Under the pieces are notes generated by a model that saw nothing but the letters and a program-made list of their open reading frames with translations, was not told the DNA's origin and did no database searches. Shown piece by piece: positions 1 through 11,529 of a stretch of DNA of 64,000 nucleotides. The translations under genes and the position numbers were made by a program. Source of the DNA: Setaria digitata (Eukaryota > Nematoda > Chromadorea > Rhabditida > Setariidae); assembly GCA_003640385.1 (NCBI GenBank), contig RCAB01000287.1, positions 1 through 64,000 on the forward strand. The letters run 5' to 3'. Position 1 is the first letter of the stretch, and each line of letters opens with the position of its first letter.

Positions 1-300
1 TAAGTAAATAAATAAACCCAAAATATATTAGGAAGAAAAACGCTTGCACAAATACGATTAAAAAACGATAAAGGAACATGTTTATCTGATCAGATAGTTG
101 TAATGAATGCTAATTATTGAGTGTAACAGCAAATTAGTTCCCTTCCTATTTCACAAAGGATTAGATGTACACAGCAAGAGGACCGTTAACCAAATGCGAT
201 GATCGGTGACCGGAAGAGAAAACCGTCCAGTCTTTATCGGTTAATATGCAATCATGTGTTATTTTTATCGTATTCAAATAACAATTATCAAAATCATTAC
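1..300. other. Intronic/flanking stretch at window edge
   Basis: No coding exon could be read here on either strand. It follows, on the minus strand, the donor of the last visible exon of the EGF/DOMON-like gene, so it is probably part of the next intron; the rest of that gene lies beyond position 1. A GC-richer patch near 181-240 does not give a phase-compatible exon. Confidence 0.5.
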
Positions 301-383
301 CTGCAATATTCTCCAGTAGATTTTATCTTTGTCTTGTCCAACTTCCTTCATTTGATATAGTGATGGAAGAAATTCCGACTCAT
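301..383 (-). CDS. Exon 7 of the EGF/DOMON-like gene: probable start of a DOMON domain
   Basis: Acceptor TTTCACAG, donor CAG/GTAATG. Encodes DESEFLPSLYQMKEVGQDK followed by DKIYWRILQ. The K-x-Y-W-R pattern is common in the first strand of DOMON (dopamine beta-monooxygenase N-terminal) domains; the rest would lie beyond the window, so the assignment is provisional. Confidence 0.6.
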
Positions 384-3300
384 CTGTGAAACTTTTTGTT
401 ACTGAAATTACTTAATTACTCAATCAATTATGAGGTTATATTACAAGTTTGAGCATTACTTTTAGTGTTGGAATAGTAGTGAATTATATGCAGAACATTC
501 ATCTCTAAGTAGTGCATATTAGAACATAATGAATGATAGGAGCTTTTAAAGAAATTATTAAAGCAAATAATAAACAAAAATAATGAATGGAATGACAAAG
601 TTGGTGAAATTTTCAGTGAAATGTTAGTCGAAACAATGGCCAAGAGCTATTGAGAATTTAATTCACAAAGTATTTTCTGGTAAATTCATAGGTTAAGCAG
701 AAAAATTCGATTATTGACTCTTTTAGGAATAAATTTCTCTCAGCAATAAGTTCAAAGTAAATAGATTTCGGATTACTCAACGGATGGAAATTTAATTTGC
801 AAAACTTTCTAAAATTGTTTCGAATAATTGCTGATGTAAAAGCCACTATGATCAAAACTATAAAGTATCTAGAACTTTAGAGAACAAGGAAATTTTAGGA
901 TGAGAAAAGAAATTAGAAATTAATTTTTAGAGATTAAAAATTGAAGTAAAATGAAAGGGAAAAAAGATGAAATTAAAGAAGGATACCATTTTGACAGATT
1001 TTGCCAAAATAGCCCCGCTGACAGAAGCATTCCTTCATTGATAAAATTTCACTCGAGAATACCGTACATTTCCCGTGACTGCCACTACAGTCTTTATCAT
1101 CCATGCAGTAATCTGTAAAATCTTATTGATAATTACTAAATTTTATGATAGATGTAATGGATAATAACGATAGGCAAATTTTATTTTGACTAATTTTGAA
1201 ATTATTCAAAAATTCTCAAAATTAATATACAAAGTGTAGAATTGTGGAATATGATGATGAGATGCAAAATAATATTATTGTTGTTAGGAGGTGATAATCG
1301 TTCCTTTCCTAACAATTAATTACAAGTTTTTTATTAATTACTGCTCAAACACCGTATGTAACTCTTAAACATGGATTTCGCCAAGTATCAGAATTGTGGA
1401 TAATAAGTAGAAAAAAAAAAAACATTCGATTAAAAAAGTACAATTATGCATTCTTTATCACTGGATCATTTTCTTTTGCATGAATAATTAATTGACTAAA
1501 TTTTCCTGAACTGACAGATCAATTCATTATGCTTCTCTTTTTTTTTTCGTAGCATTTTAAAATTCATAACTTCTTAATTATAGCCATTTTTAAATTTTTT
1601 TTGAGGCATTAAATTTCAATTTTAAATTACCATTAAATCACTTTATTACTGATATAAGAAAAAAGAGGTGATGAATTTGATTAATCAAATTATTTAATTA
1701 CCATTATAAGATGGCAAAAAGGGAACACCTTTTGACAAAAAAAAAAGATGATTTTGATTAACTGAGGATACTAAATAATGCTAAACTTTTCACTGATTAA
1801 TACCAAACTTTTCCAGTTTTATAAAATTTTAAAATTTGTCATATTCATTACAAATTCGTTCGCACTTTTGGGATAAGAAATGCATGATAAAATGAAATTA
1901 ACTGCAACTTTTTTGCAATTAATTATTAATAAGCAGGAAATCTACATCACATACCGCGATATTGGCAATTGTCACCGGATGAATGGGATCTACATTTGCA
2001 TATTCCATTTTTCCTATTTCCATTACCGAGGCATGTATCACCATCAGGAATTTCTGAAATTTCGATAAATCATTAAACTGAAACAAGTAGTAAAATGTAT
2101 TTTTTGGTTTCCGTTGTTTTTAGTTAATTACTATTATTATTATTTTTTTGATGAACAAAAAGAATCGATTTTAAATTTAGCGAAACAATTTCACACTCTC
2201 TTGGCTCTCTTTCATCATACCAGAACAAAAAGAAAGAAAGAAGGAAAGCGAGCAAGTAAGAAATGAAGAGAGAAAAATGAAACAAATTTTATTTAAAATT
2301 TATCAAAACGAAAAAGCAACAGCTGACACGAGAACTTTTTTTTTTCAATGAATGTCAGTGCTTTGAATCTTTATTCATTCATACACACTTTCAGATCTTA
2401 GCACTCATTAAGAAATTTTATTTCTTAATTTAAAGTTCGTCTTTTCATTCTGGAAAAGTCTCCAAACATTTCGGAAATGAATCACATTTCCCAAACAATT
2501 TTTTTTTTTTCTGAAATGATCAGTTTAAAAAAAAGTTCAGATTTTCCCAATACTTTTTGCTGTCTTTTTCTTCTTTGAATGCGAAAACATTTTTTTCATT
2601 TTCATTTTTAATTAAGCATTTCAATTTCATTGCTGTCTTTCTTATGATGCGTAAATATACGAAGGCATAAGCAGATGAAAAAATTTTAAATTATCAGAAA
2701 AAGAAACACGTCTATAACATTACTAACCATTAACAATATTGACATTAGCGCATGAATAGAATAAATAATTCTTTTCCAATTTTGTAATTTGACGAGTAAT
2801 TCGTATCACACAGTTGTAGCACTCGTATTCCTTTGGTAAAACAACAACTGCTGATGCTTTCCTGAAGTGAAATGTTAAAATTTCCGAAGAACTGTGAATT
2901 GATATTCAGTTTATTCCATGAAATTTAACATAGCAACAACATAAATAAATTATAATATGCAAAGTGATTTTATTAGATGCAAATTTTTTTTTTCTTTTTG
3001 CTAAAAACAGATTTTTTAGCAAAAAAAAAAAAAACTCGTTGCTGCATGATTTTTTATTCGAATTTTAAAAAAAAAAATAATGAAATTTCTAAACTACTCT
3101 GATTATATTATTATAAATAAAATTTTGAAAATTTCTGAAAGAAATTACGAAGCTATATCATTATAATTGACTGTTGCAACCGGTGATAGCACTGCAATCA
3201 TATGATCCATGTCGTTTAATAATTCTAATTTCAATTTTCCCTGAAAAAATTTTTTTCTGAACAATGATGAAGATTTGAATTTGTTGCTCTGACCTACTCC

Positions 3301-5957
3301 TTTAAATTGTTCATTAAAAAAAAAAATGAATTGTGAACTGCAAAGGATGGAATTCTTTTCAACTATGTCAAATTTCATTAAAATTACGACAAAGATAGTT
3401 TGATACAGAACCAACAAAATCTCACATTATGTGATAATGACTGAAACCAAGTGATATTAACATTGTCACCAGATCGCAGCCATGTTATCAAACCTATAAT
3501 TTATGGAATTATACAAAGCAATAAATATATAATTTAAAAATTCTAGAATCTTAAAAATTAATTCAGAAAAAGAAGAGACAAAACGTTGTTGAACTTATCA
3601 GTAAAAATGGAAGTCAATATTAATTTTATTTTAATTGCACAAATAACTTTACTGATTAACTGCGCAAAATAAAATTGTTTTTAATTAATTCAACGCAATT
3701 AACATAATGATGTAAGCTAACGGTACGTATAGCAAATATATAATCTTATGCACTCGATCAAACACTACAGTCTGTAGTCTATTTAATAATTAATTTAATT
3801 ATCCAAATAACAATTATTAATTTAACAATCATCAGATTAAATTATTACTTTTGAAAGCAGAAAATTATCTTTTGTGATATGGAAAATAATTTCACCCAAT
3901 TAACAAAAACTAAATTTATTATAAAAAACAAGGATGCTAATGAGATGGCTGATAATTGCTACATCATTGCCATGATGGTTTTCTTTTTTCTTTTTTTTTT
4001 TTAGAAATTTTAAGGAACTAAAATAATTTTGTGTTAATATCATGGTACCATAAGAATAATCACTTCATTTTTTCTCTTTTTTTTTTACAGCAAAAATTTC
4101 GTTGCATCATTTTTTTAGTTTCATTTTTATCTGACATGCTCAAATTTTGTTCAAAAAAAAAAAAATGAGAACAAATTTGATGGATTTGTTATTTAAAAAT
4201 GATTCCTATTGATATAACATATAATGATCCTGTTTTCTAGTGCCGATGATGGTGATGTTGATAATAAATGTTGAAATGTTATGTGATATTTTTGTGATTT
4301 TCAACTAAATATCACCACTTCCACAGTTCTTATCCCACTGATGACGATGTTGCTATTCTAGATAACGTTGATAATGAGGTGATATACGACATTTTCATGA
4401 TTTCCAATTAAGTGTCCGAATTTCTGTATTCCATCTCTTTCTACGACTTATATCATATGTTATGTATGCCCTTGGATTTTGTTTCACTCATCTCAAGGTC
4501 ATCTATGCATGATTTTTTTTTCCTTTTTTTTAGTAAAAACTTCAACATCTGTAAGATTCTTAAAAAGTATTTTGTCATATTCGAAAAAAAAAGAAGAGAA
4601 TTTCTCCTTCAATATAATGAATTTATGATTTTTAAAAATGATCATACAGTTTTTTACAAAAAGACAAAAAAGTGCAACAAATTTTGATTTCCAAGAAAAA
4701 AAGTTAGAAATCAAGAAAAGATTTCCTTTTTTTCCTCTCTATATGTAAGCTTTTTTAAAAAAATTTAATTGTAATAGTTAAAATGTTAAAGGTTACTAGA
4801 AATTTCAGCAATTCCTGAGAAAAATAAGACCAGGAAACCGGTTTCCGCGGAATTTAAAATTGTTTATGGACTTTCAAAATTTAGAAACTTTTAATCCGTT
4901 GTTACTTATTTTTCAATTAAAATATGATCCCCAAAATCAACCAATGATTTGAAATTAATTTCAGTTCTGAAATTGCAATGATTATTTAATTGTTAACTGC
5001 TGCTACCAGATCTTCCATTAATTTGAACCAGCAGAACACAGTTGTAATTTAAAATCACTGCTAGTTCCTTACACATCAGAAAAATTATAAATTATCGGGT
5101 CGGGTAATTTCAAAACACGAAAAACAATGTGGCGAAAAAATACGGAAGAGATCGAATAAAAGCTAAAAAAAGAAAACAAAAACAAAAACAAAAGGTATTG
5201 TGAAAGAGAAAAAACAATACATTTGCGTAATTTAGGAATGGAAACAAAACAAAACAAAAACAAAAAGTTTTATTAAAAAGAGGAAAAATTTGAGTAATTT
5301 AAAAATTAAAACAAAATATTTCATTGCTGTTAAAAAAAGACATTATCTCTTCTACTACATTTTCATTTATTTCAGAAATTCTTTGTAAAATTAATGGCAC
5401 AAAAAAACAGCATTGGTCGTCATAGAGAATGAAAATTAAAATGCAAACATTTAAAATTTATTGAAAAAAATTAACGGAATTCAAGAAGGATTTTTGTTCT
5501 GTTAAAATTATCGAAAATGCATTTTAGCTCATTTTTTTCTTATTATTTATCATTTGCAGTGCAGTTATTGTTGCATAGATTGTTATTATTAATTATTATT
5601 ATTATTTATTATTACTGTTATTTATTGCTATTATTGTTTTATTATTATTATTATTGTTATTATTATTAAACAACAATTTAAAGTTAAATTTGAAAAAAAT
5701 TTATATATATATATATAAAATATATATATCATATATATACTTAAATTAACTAATACTGCTGAATCATTGTCATTTCAAGCAAAAAAGATTGCAAAGAAAA
5801 ATAAACTAACCTTTTGAATTTTTGGCACTGCCACATGGCTGTTGAATTTTTCCATTATCAGTGAAGTAATTAGACGGTGGATAATGAGCCGGAGGATATG
5901 TTAGCCTAATATTTGCTGAAGTTAATGGCAGCAACAATAATATCCATATCATGCTCC
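301..5957 (-). CDS. Secreted protein with N-terminal Cys domain, EGF-like modules and probable DOMON start (3' end outside window)
   Basis: Seven exons, read on the minus strand: 5952-5811, 3493-3426, 3240-3149, 2861-2728, 2053-1955, 1112-987, 383-301, giving 248 residues so far. Every junction keeps frame with GT/AG borders. Residues 1-13 (MIWILLLLPLTSA) form a signal peptide. Residues about 14-148 form one domain with the landmarks RLTYPPAHYPPSNYF, QPCG, SGDNVNITWFQ, GKLKLELL, YECYNCVIRITRQ and FYSCANVNI. I know this pattern from metazoan extracellular proteins, where it precedes EGF or DOMON modules, but cannot name the family firmly. A four-Cys EGF-like segment follows, then a full six-Cys EGF (YCMDDKDC to CFCQRGYFGKIC). 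The last exon ends KIYWRIL, like the first strand of a DOMON domain. A splice acceptor 5 bases before the ATG suggests leader trans-splicing. The product is probably secreted or cell-surface; its function is unknown. Confidence 0.82.
987..1112 (-). CDS. Exon 6 of the EGF/DOMON-like gene: complete EGF module
   Basis: Six cysteines in EGF spacing: YCMDDKDCSGSHGKC, then ECFCQRGYFGKIC. The borders are acceptor TTTTACAG and donor GTATCC, phase 1 at both ends, as is typical of a mobile extracellular module. Confidence 0.85.
1955..2053 (-). CDS. Exon 5 of the EGF/DOMON-like gene: EGF-like, four Cys
   Basis: The exon encodes IPDGDTCLGNGNRKNGICKC and on to GDNC, with the C-x-C and G-x2-C spacing of the second half of an EGF module. 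An earlier acceptor 24 bases upstream would put a stop in frame, so the inner acceptor (AAATTTCAG) is preferred. Donor GTATGT. Confidence 0.78.
2728..2861 (-). CDS. Exon 4 of the EGF/DOMON-like gene
   Basis: Acceptor CACTTCAG, donor GTTAGT. The exon encodes the C-terminal part of the N-terminal domain, with a Cys-x2-Cys pair (YECYNCVIRITRQ) and a third Cys in FYSCANVNI. Phases match exon 3 (completing Ser) and exon 5 (starting Glu). Confidence 0.8.
3149..3240 (-). CDS. Exon 3 of the EGF/DOMON-like gene
   Basis: The exon follows a TTTTTTTCAG acceptor and encodes GKLKLELLNDMDHMIAVLSP and onward, ending two bases into a Ser codon at donor GTAATT. The beta-strand-like GKLKLELL continues the N-terminal domain begun in exons 1 and 2. 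Confidence 0.78.
3426..3493 (-). CDS. Exon 2 of the EGF/DOMON-like gene
   Basis: This 68-base exon lies between acceptor TTATAG and donor GTGAGA. It begins with the last two bases of a Gly codon and then encodes 22 residues including SGDNVNITWFQSLSH. It is too short to show up as an isolated open frame but continues exactly from exon 1 and into exon 3. Confidence 0.8.
5576..5740. repeat. (TTA)n-rich and (TA)n microsatellites
   Basis: Imperfect TTA/ATT triplets run from about 5576 to 5666, followed by alternating TA between about 5698 and 5740. The tract lies just downstream (plus coordinates below) of exon 1 of the minus-strand gene, in its first intron. Confidence 0.9.
5811..5957 (-). CDS. 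Exon 1 of the EGF/DOMON-like gene: signal peptide
   Basis: The ATG is at 5952-5950. An acceptor CAG at 5960-5958 lies just upstream, so the exon starts at 5957 with only five untranslated bases. It encodes 47 complete codons and one extra base before the donor GTTAGT. After the hydrophobic leader the mature chain would begin near Asn14, not with His, so an N-terminal copper histidine brace as in lytic polysaccharide monooxygenases is not supported. Confidence 0.85.
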
Positions 5958-8900
5958 CTGTAATAAATTCAAATTTAATTTCTTTTCTAAAATCTAATTA
6001 TTACGTTTAATTATCAGACTTTGAGGAAAAATAAAAACCGAAACCCTTTGCGGAATCGGTCTCTATCAGACATGTCGATAACAACTTTGAGAAGAAATAT
6101 TTTCAGCAAGTTTCTTATATGAATCAGTGATTACAGGTGATATAACAGCAGAACAAAATAAATAATGCGAATTGGATTTTATGCAAGGAACAATTAAAAT
6201 AGAAAATTGAGGAAGAAATTCGGAAATTTTTTTATACAAGAATTGCTCACTGTAACGAAAATTAATTCAATTTTCGTTACGTTCAAAATTTTACCACAAA
6301 ATAAGTAAATAAATATGATTACACCACTTTAGCTTTCAATACCTTATTGGTAGCATTAACCGATCATAGATTACTCAAAATAAGAATTTCCTAAAAAAAG
6401 TTTTTTGCATACGTCATTAGACAAACTTGTTTCAGTACTAAGAAGAATTTATTGAGAAAGGATAAATTCATCCACGGATGATAAGGGGTGAAAGGTCAAA
6501 CACCCCAAGATGCCTCAAATGAGACAATCGATGTATGCCGCTTTTTTTTACGGTCCATTGCGGTCATTTGAAGGTCAATGGCTCCTTTCATTCTCATTTC
6601 AACTACCTCAAAATTATTCAATTATTTTAAAATTCCCATATCATCACATCAACTTTTTTCTTTTGTATTTTTTGTTGTTTTCTTTCTTTTTTTTTTTTTT
6701 TTTTCAAGCCAACAAACTATTTGAAAATTTATTTCTCATCGATGTGTGACTTTTTATACTTTTATTAATTTATGCCAAATGATTGTCACATCAATTGAGT
6801 GGAAAAGTAATGCGTTTTTGGAATGCAAAACCACTGAAACATACAATACTGACAATACATTTCAGCCAGTGCTCTAGCTCAATTAAGAAATATTAGCAAA
6901 GTGCTAGAAAGTTTATTCCAAATTAAACTTACATTTAAAAAAAAAAAGTATATACTAGTTGAAATGGATGAGAATAGACTAGTAAGTTTGGTTGGAGTAC
7001 TAGTTAGCAGTTAAGAAGAAAATTTTTATCTTCACATCTAACGAAAAATAGTGAAGATGAAAAAAAAAGGAAATGGGATTTTTTTTTAAGGAGAAAATTC
7101 ATTCCATTTGTTAAAAAACGTAATTCCTTTACAGAAATGACATTTTTTAAAGGAAATTATTTCTTAACCAATTCATACATAATATTTTTATGCACTAGAC
7201 ATTATCAAATTAGATGGAAAAAAAAGAACGAAAGCAGTTAACATTTCTCAAATGATTAAAATAGATTTTTTTTTTTTTAAATTTTAACATATCAGTAAAG
7301 AAAAAAGCATATCAGAAAAGATATCTGTGATAAAAAGAAAACATTATTATACTAAGCAAATAAAAGAACGAACAACAGCAAAAGGTGGCCAAAATGATGA
7401 AACTGTTTCTTATGTTTCTAGGATAAACTTATTCGAATTTAAAAATAGTGGCGAAGAAAAAAAAGAAGCGAAAGAAATAAATTATAAAAAAAGTAGTGAT
7501 GAGCGGTGAAGAAAAAATATTTGATAATTATAAATGATTAGTGATAATTATTGCACAACTAATTAATGAAGTGTCGTCAACAATACTGAAGGAAAAAAAT
7601 ATGTCAATGAAAAAGAAAAAATGAAATTAGGTGTGTGATACTGTAAGGGTTAATTTGCTTCAGTTGTGTTGTAATTTTCTTCCGCACCTTTTTTTTTTCC
7701 TGTGAAATGATGAAGTTCAAACTAAATTTTGAATGCAATTTTAAATTGAGACAAAAGATACCAAAAACATCAATGCAATTTTTTGCTTAGAAATTACAAC
7801 AATTACATACAAAGACATGATGACATGAATTTTTTCGGTAGGCATTTTACTACTGAATAATGAAATGAAATTTTTAAAATTTTCAAAGAATAGGAAGAGG
7901 GGCCGAAAAAGGAGGAAAAAAAAGAGAGGTAATATGAAAAGTGCATCATATAATGTTAAAAAAAAAAAGAAGGGAAATAAATATGCATAAATATTGCAGA
8001 AAAAAGATCTTTTTTAAAACAAAATTTTCCTAATTTAGAAATATTACGAACTAATAACTAACAATCACTATAATTATCAACTATTGCATCTAATATATGC
8101 AATGATAACAAATTTAGGTGAAGTTTTAATGAAAAAGAAGATAAAAGTGAAAATCGAAATTTTTTTTTTCGACGAATTGTGATAAGTTTAACTTCTTGCA
8201 AAAGAATAATTGAAATAATGTTAACGATTAATGATTTTGTGCGATAATGAGAACATTAGAAGCTTCAGCAGTTACCAGAAGAAAAAAAGATTGAACGATA
8301 GGATGAAAATATCTGATTCCAAATGGAATGGATGGAATGAAATTTTACATAGCGTTGAGGGAAAGAAGAAAGATGGATGAATATCAAATGAATGTTAATG
8401 AAATTTAATTTTAACATTAACATCTACTGATAACAATCAACATTCTTAGCACTACATGCTATTGACCTTTGCGTTGATGACAAACACTGATGCGAATCAA
8501 ATTTATCAATTACTTTAAGCATTGATAATTGTTGGGAAATGATTGAAAATGATAATTTTTTAAAAGCAAAATTTCATAAATATCAAAAAGAGTACATGGA
8601 AGTGAAAATAATTTAGTTATTAATATCCCTCAAAAGAAAAATTGTGATAGATTAGATAGAAGCGATTAAAAGTTTCTAATTTATCATCTGCAACTTTCTA
8701 TTTCTTCCTTCTTACAAAAATGGAACAAAAAAAAAAAAGAAAAAAATTTAAAAAAGAAATTTTGCAGAAATGAAACTAATTTGTCTAAAATGAAAAAAAA
8801 AAAACAGTTATAAAGCTTATTGATTGCTAGACAATTTATATACCCTAGCAACTACAATGATGCTAACAACTAATGAAAAGTTACGACAAAATTTGTTAGA

Positions 8901-9062
8901 TAAATTTTTTTTTTTTTTGCACAAGAATTAAATTAAATTCTAGTGAAATAAAAGTTTTTTCTTTTTTTCACTCCATTAAAAAAAAGAAAAGTGGTGAGAA
9001 ATGAGAAAGTATTATGAAAGTAGAGAAAAGACGGATAAATTAAGTAAACGATATCACATACC

Positions 9063-9110
9063 TGTAGTTAGTGATACCTTTCCGTACAGGTATATCAGAA
9101 TGAAATGATA
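9063..9110 (-). promoter_or_regulatory. Possible non-coding 5' exon with strong donor
   Basis: On the minus strand the sequence ACTACAG/GTATGTG at about 9063 is a near-perfect donor following a short GC-richer segment. It could be an untranslated first exon of the minus-strand EGF/DOMON-like gene 3 kb downstream. No transcript supports this and the gene also has a candidate trans-splice acceptor at its ATG. Confidence 0.2.
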
Positions 9111-9128
9111 AAGGAAGATAAGGAAGAG

Positions 9129-9178
9129 TGGAGGTGGAGGTGGAGGAGGAGGAGGAGGAGGAGGAGGAGGGGGAGGAA
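9129..9178. repeat. (GGA)n microsatellite
   Basis: Near-perfect GGA/GGT triplets. They create a poly-Glu open frame on the plus strand and a poly-Leu frame on the minus strand, both of which I regard as artefacts of the repeat. Confidence 0.95.
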
Positions 9179-9355
9179 GTAAGATCTGATGTTATTGAAG
9201 ACGATTGGGTTGTCCTCCAAATCTGCCCATGCCATCTTCTCGAAGTATTTGTTGTTCACCCACAACACCCACGCATCCCACTCACGCCACCCCCTCCTTT
9301 TCCTCTTTATTACTTTTGGCAATTAAACGAAGGGCAGAATTGGCTATTCCGTCTT

Positions 9356-9361
<6 letters not shown>

Positions 9362-9386
<25 letters not shown>
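9362..9386. repeat. (TC)n microsatellite
   Basis: An uninterrupted TC dinucleotide run within a C-rich local stretch (9230-9430) that is unusually GC-rich for this window. Confidence 0.95.
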
Positions 9387-9499
9387 ACCACCCACTCCAT
9401 CTCGTTTCCTCCCCCGCCTTCTCCCAGAACTACCGCCATCTTTGGCACCATTTCTACTGAAATCTACAAATGCAATAACATTTATAAAGCTACAATAAA

Positions 9500-11380
9500 T
9501 TTATCACTGATACTGTCGTGATAATTATGAATATTGATATATATATCAGTGAATATTTTCAATAAATTCAAATATTCTATTAAATTTTATTCAATTTCAA
9601 AAGCTATTTTTGTGAACTTTTAGAAAATTTAGAACTAAAAATTATGTAATAACCAGATGATGATGTGAAATTTGAGCATGAAAAAATATTCTGCAAAAAG
9701 AAATAGATTTTTAAAATGGAAAATAATCTTCAATGAACAATTTGCTGTGGGATATTTTGTCCGTGTTTTAAAAATAATCAGACTAACAAGAGTGAAACTC
9801 TTCAGACAATTTGATCTAGGAAAGGAATTAAAGAATCAAGAACGGAACGGAATGAAGATGACAGAAATCATTGTGAATCGTTTCATTTTCTTCTTCTTTT
9901 TTTTCCAATTTCTCATTTTTTCTAATTCTCGTAACAGAAAGTATGCAAATAATGCATTCTCTTCATTAAATTGCTTTGGCTGGAGGAAGGAAATGGCAAA
10001 TTTTACCTGGCAGATCTAATAAAATTTGCTGAGCAACAATTAGCCAAGACAATAGTTTTGTTTACTGTAGCGGACAACAACATTAGCTGTGCCAGAAAAC
10101 AGTAGTAAATACGTTGTAGTAGTTCTGGCTATTGAAATATACAGGGTGATGGGCAATACTTTGATTATTTGTGATGCCACACAGTAGCAAATATAATTAG
10201 TAAGTTATTTGTGGTAACAAATAATTAGACAAAGGAAAAAAAAAATAAATTACATCAAAATGAGTAACCTCAACAAATAATCATAACAACAGCCATTTCT
10301 ACTATTATTGTGACTATTAATTGCGTTGAATAGTAATACTCCATTACCGATACAATTAAATAGGGTACAGATAATAAAATAATGAAATAATGAAGGAGGA
10401 AAAATGAACCATTAACTGGTACTTGGCAGAAGATATGAAATTAGATTTCTTGCCGAAGAAAAATGTAACAACGAATTGAAATCTTTCAGTGAAGAAGGAA
10501 AAAAGCACAAGAAATTAATGTCATTAAATAATTTTATTTATTTATTTTTTAAATGATTAATTGTTTATCAGTGTGCGAAAAATGCAGAGTTTTAAAATTT
10601 TTCTGTTGTTATGAGTTTTCAATTAATTAATTCATTTATTTTTTTCTTTGCTTTTTTATCTCTATTTTTGTTCTGGAATTAATATGCAGTTTGCAATTTA
10701 TTTAAAAAAAAAAAAAGGTTAGCAAAGAATTCAAATAAAAATCAGTTATTGGATAATTTACTTGTTTTTGTTTTAATGCATTTAGCATATATATCATGAA
10801 TTTAAAAAAAAAAAAAATTAATAGCAAAAGGGAATTAAAATTTGATTAGATAATTAATATAAATGAGTAATGAAATAATTTTTTGAAGTTTTTCTCCATT
10901 CGAGATAAATAAATATTCAATTATTGCATTGTGAAATAATCTAGCTTTTCAAAATCATCATAATATAAAACTTTTTTTTCCTAAAATGATACACTTCTTT
11001 TCCTTTTAAATGAAAATTTAATTTGTCAACTGATAACACTTTTCAAAATGTTCGTTTATTGCATCCTAAAAATGATACATAATTGGAAAACGTTCAGCCG
11101 AATAATCATTTTATACTTTAAAATTTTTGCTTTTGTTGTTTTGCACATTCTCTTTTACATTGGGCGCATTTTGCATCTCAATCGAATCGTTTCATGCATA
11201 TTATTGAGAAATTTTGCATGGAGCACATTTCAAATTTTCCATTTTGAATTTTGCTCTAAGCGGATTTTACGCCCACTGCAAAAATTTCTTCTAGACAGGT
11301 ACAGTCTAAACTGAACATTCCTCACTTATTGTGTAAGGGTATTGTCAAATTTTTGTATGATGTTGTAAGTCTTGAAAACA
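9500..11380. other. Gene-free AT-rich sequence
   Basis: Open frames such as those at 9672-10019 and 11048-11314 are hydrophobic or Lys-rich, contain poly-Phe from T runs, and lack recognisable domains. Nothing supportable is seen. Confidence 0.5.
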
Positions 11381-11397
11381 AGCAAACCGTGAGGCTT

Positions 11398-11520
11398 TTA
11401 TGTTGTCACCACCACCTGTCGTCTGTCGCCGATGTCATCAAGGCCAATAGGATTGGGAAATGACCCCTTCGATGATGAGAATTTCATTCTACCCCATTCT
11501 ATACGAAATATCGATGGATA
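11398..11520. other. Small GC-rich, coding-like island
   Basis: About 120 bases stand out from the AT-rich surroundings. One plus-strand frame from an ATG near 11431 reads SSRPIGLGNDPFDDENFILP before a stop about nine codons further on. There is no clear donor, and no neighbouring exon in phase was found. It could be a lone exon, a decayed gene or a conserved non-coding element. Confidence 0.25.
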
Positions 11521-11529
11521 ATTCTTTTC

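Larger units (their letters stand above)
3143..9060. other. Low-complexity intronic/upstream stretches of the EGF/DOMON-like gene
   Basis: Apart from the exons listed at 3149-3240, 3426-3493 and 5811-5957, this stretch shows only AT-rich sequence with homopolymers, a TTA-rich tract and a TA tract. Short open frames on both strands are dominated by Lys, Phe, Ile and Asn and have no acceptor-donor pairs that fit; I see no gene in them. Confidence 0.55.

Noticed and set aside
5811..5952. Lytic polysaccharide monooxygenase activity for the N-terminal domain
   Set aside because: The predicted mature N-terminus is not His and no histidine brace can be seen; similarity of layout alone is not enough.
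9128..9460. 110-residue plus-strand frame with poly-Glu, and the matching minus-strand frame with poly-Leu
   Set aside because: Both are produced by the GGA and TC microsatellites; no domain and no splice context.
9672..10019. 115-residue plus-strand frame
   Set aside because: Contains poly-Phe from a T run, has no recognisable domain or signal and no flanking exon in phase.
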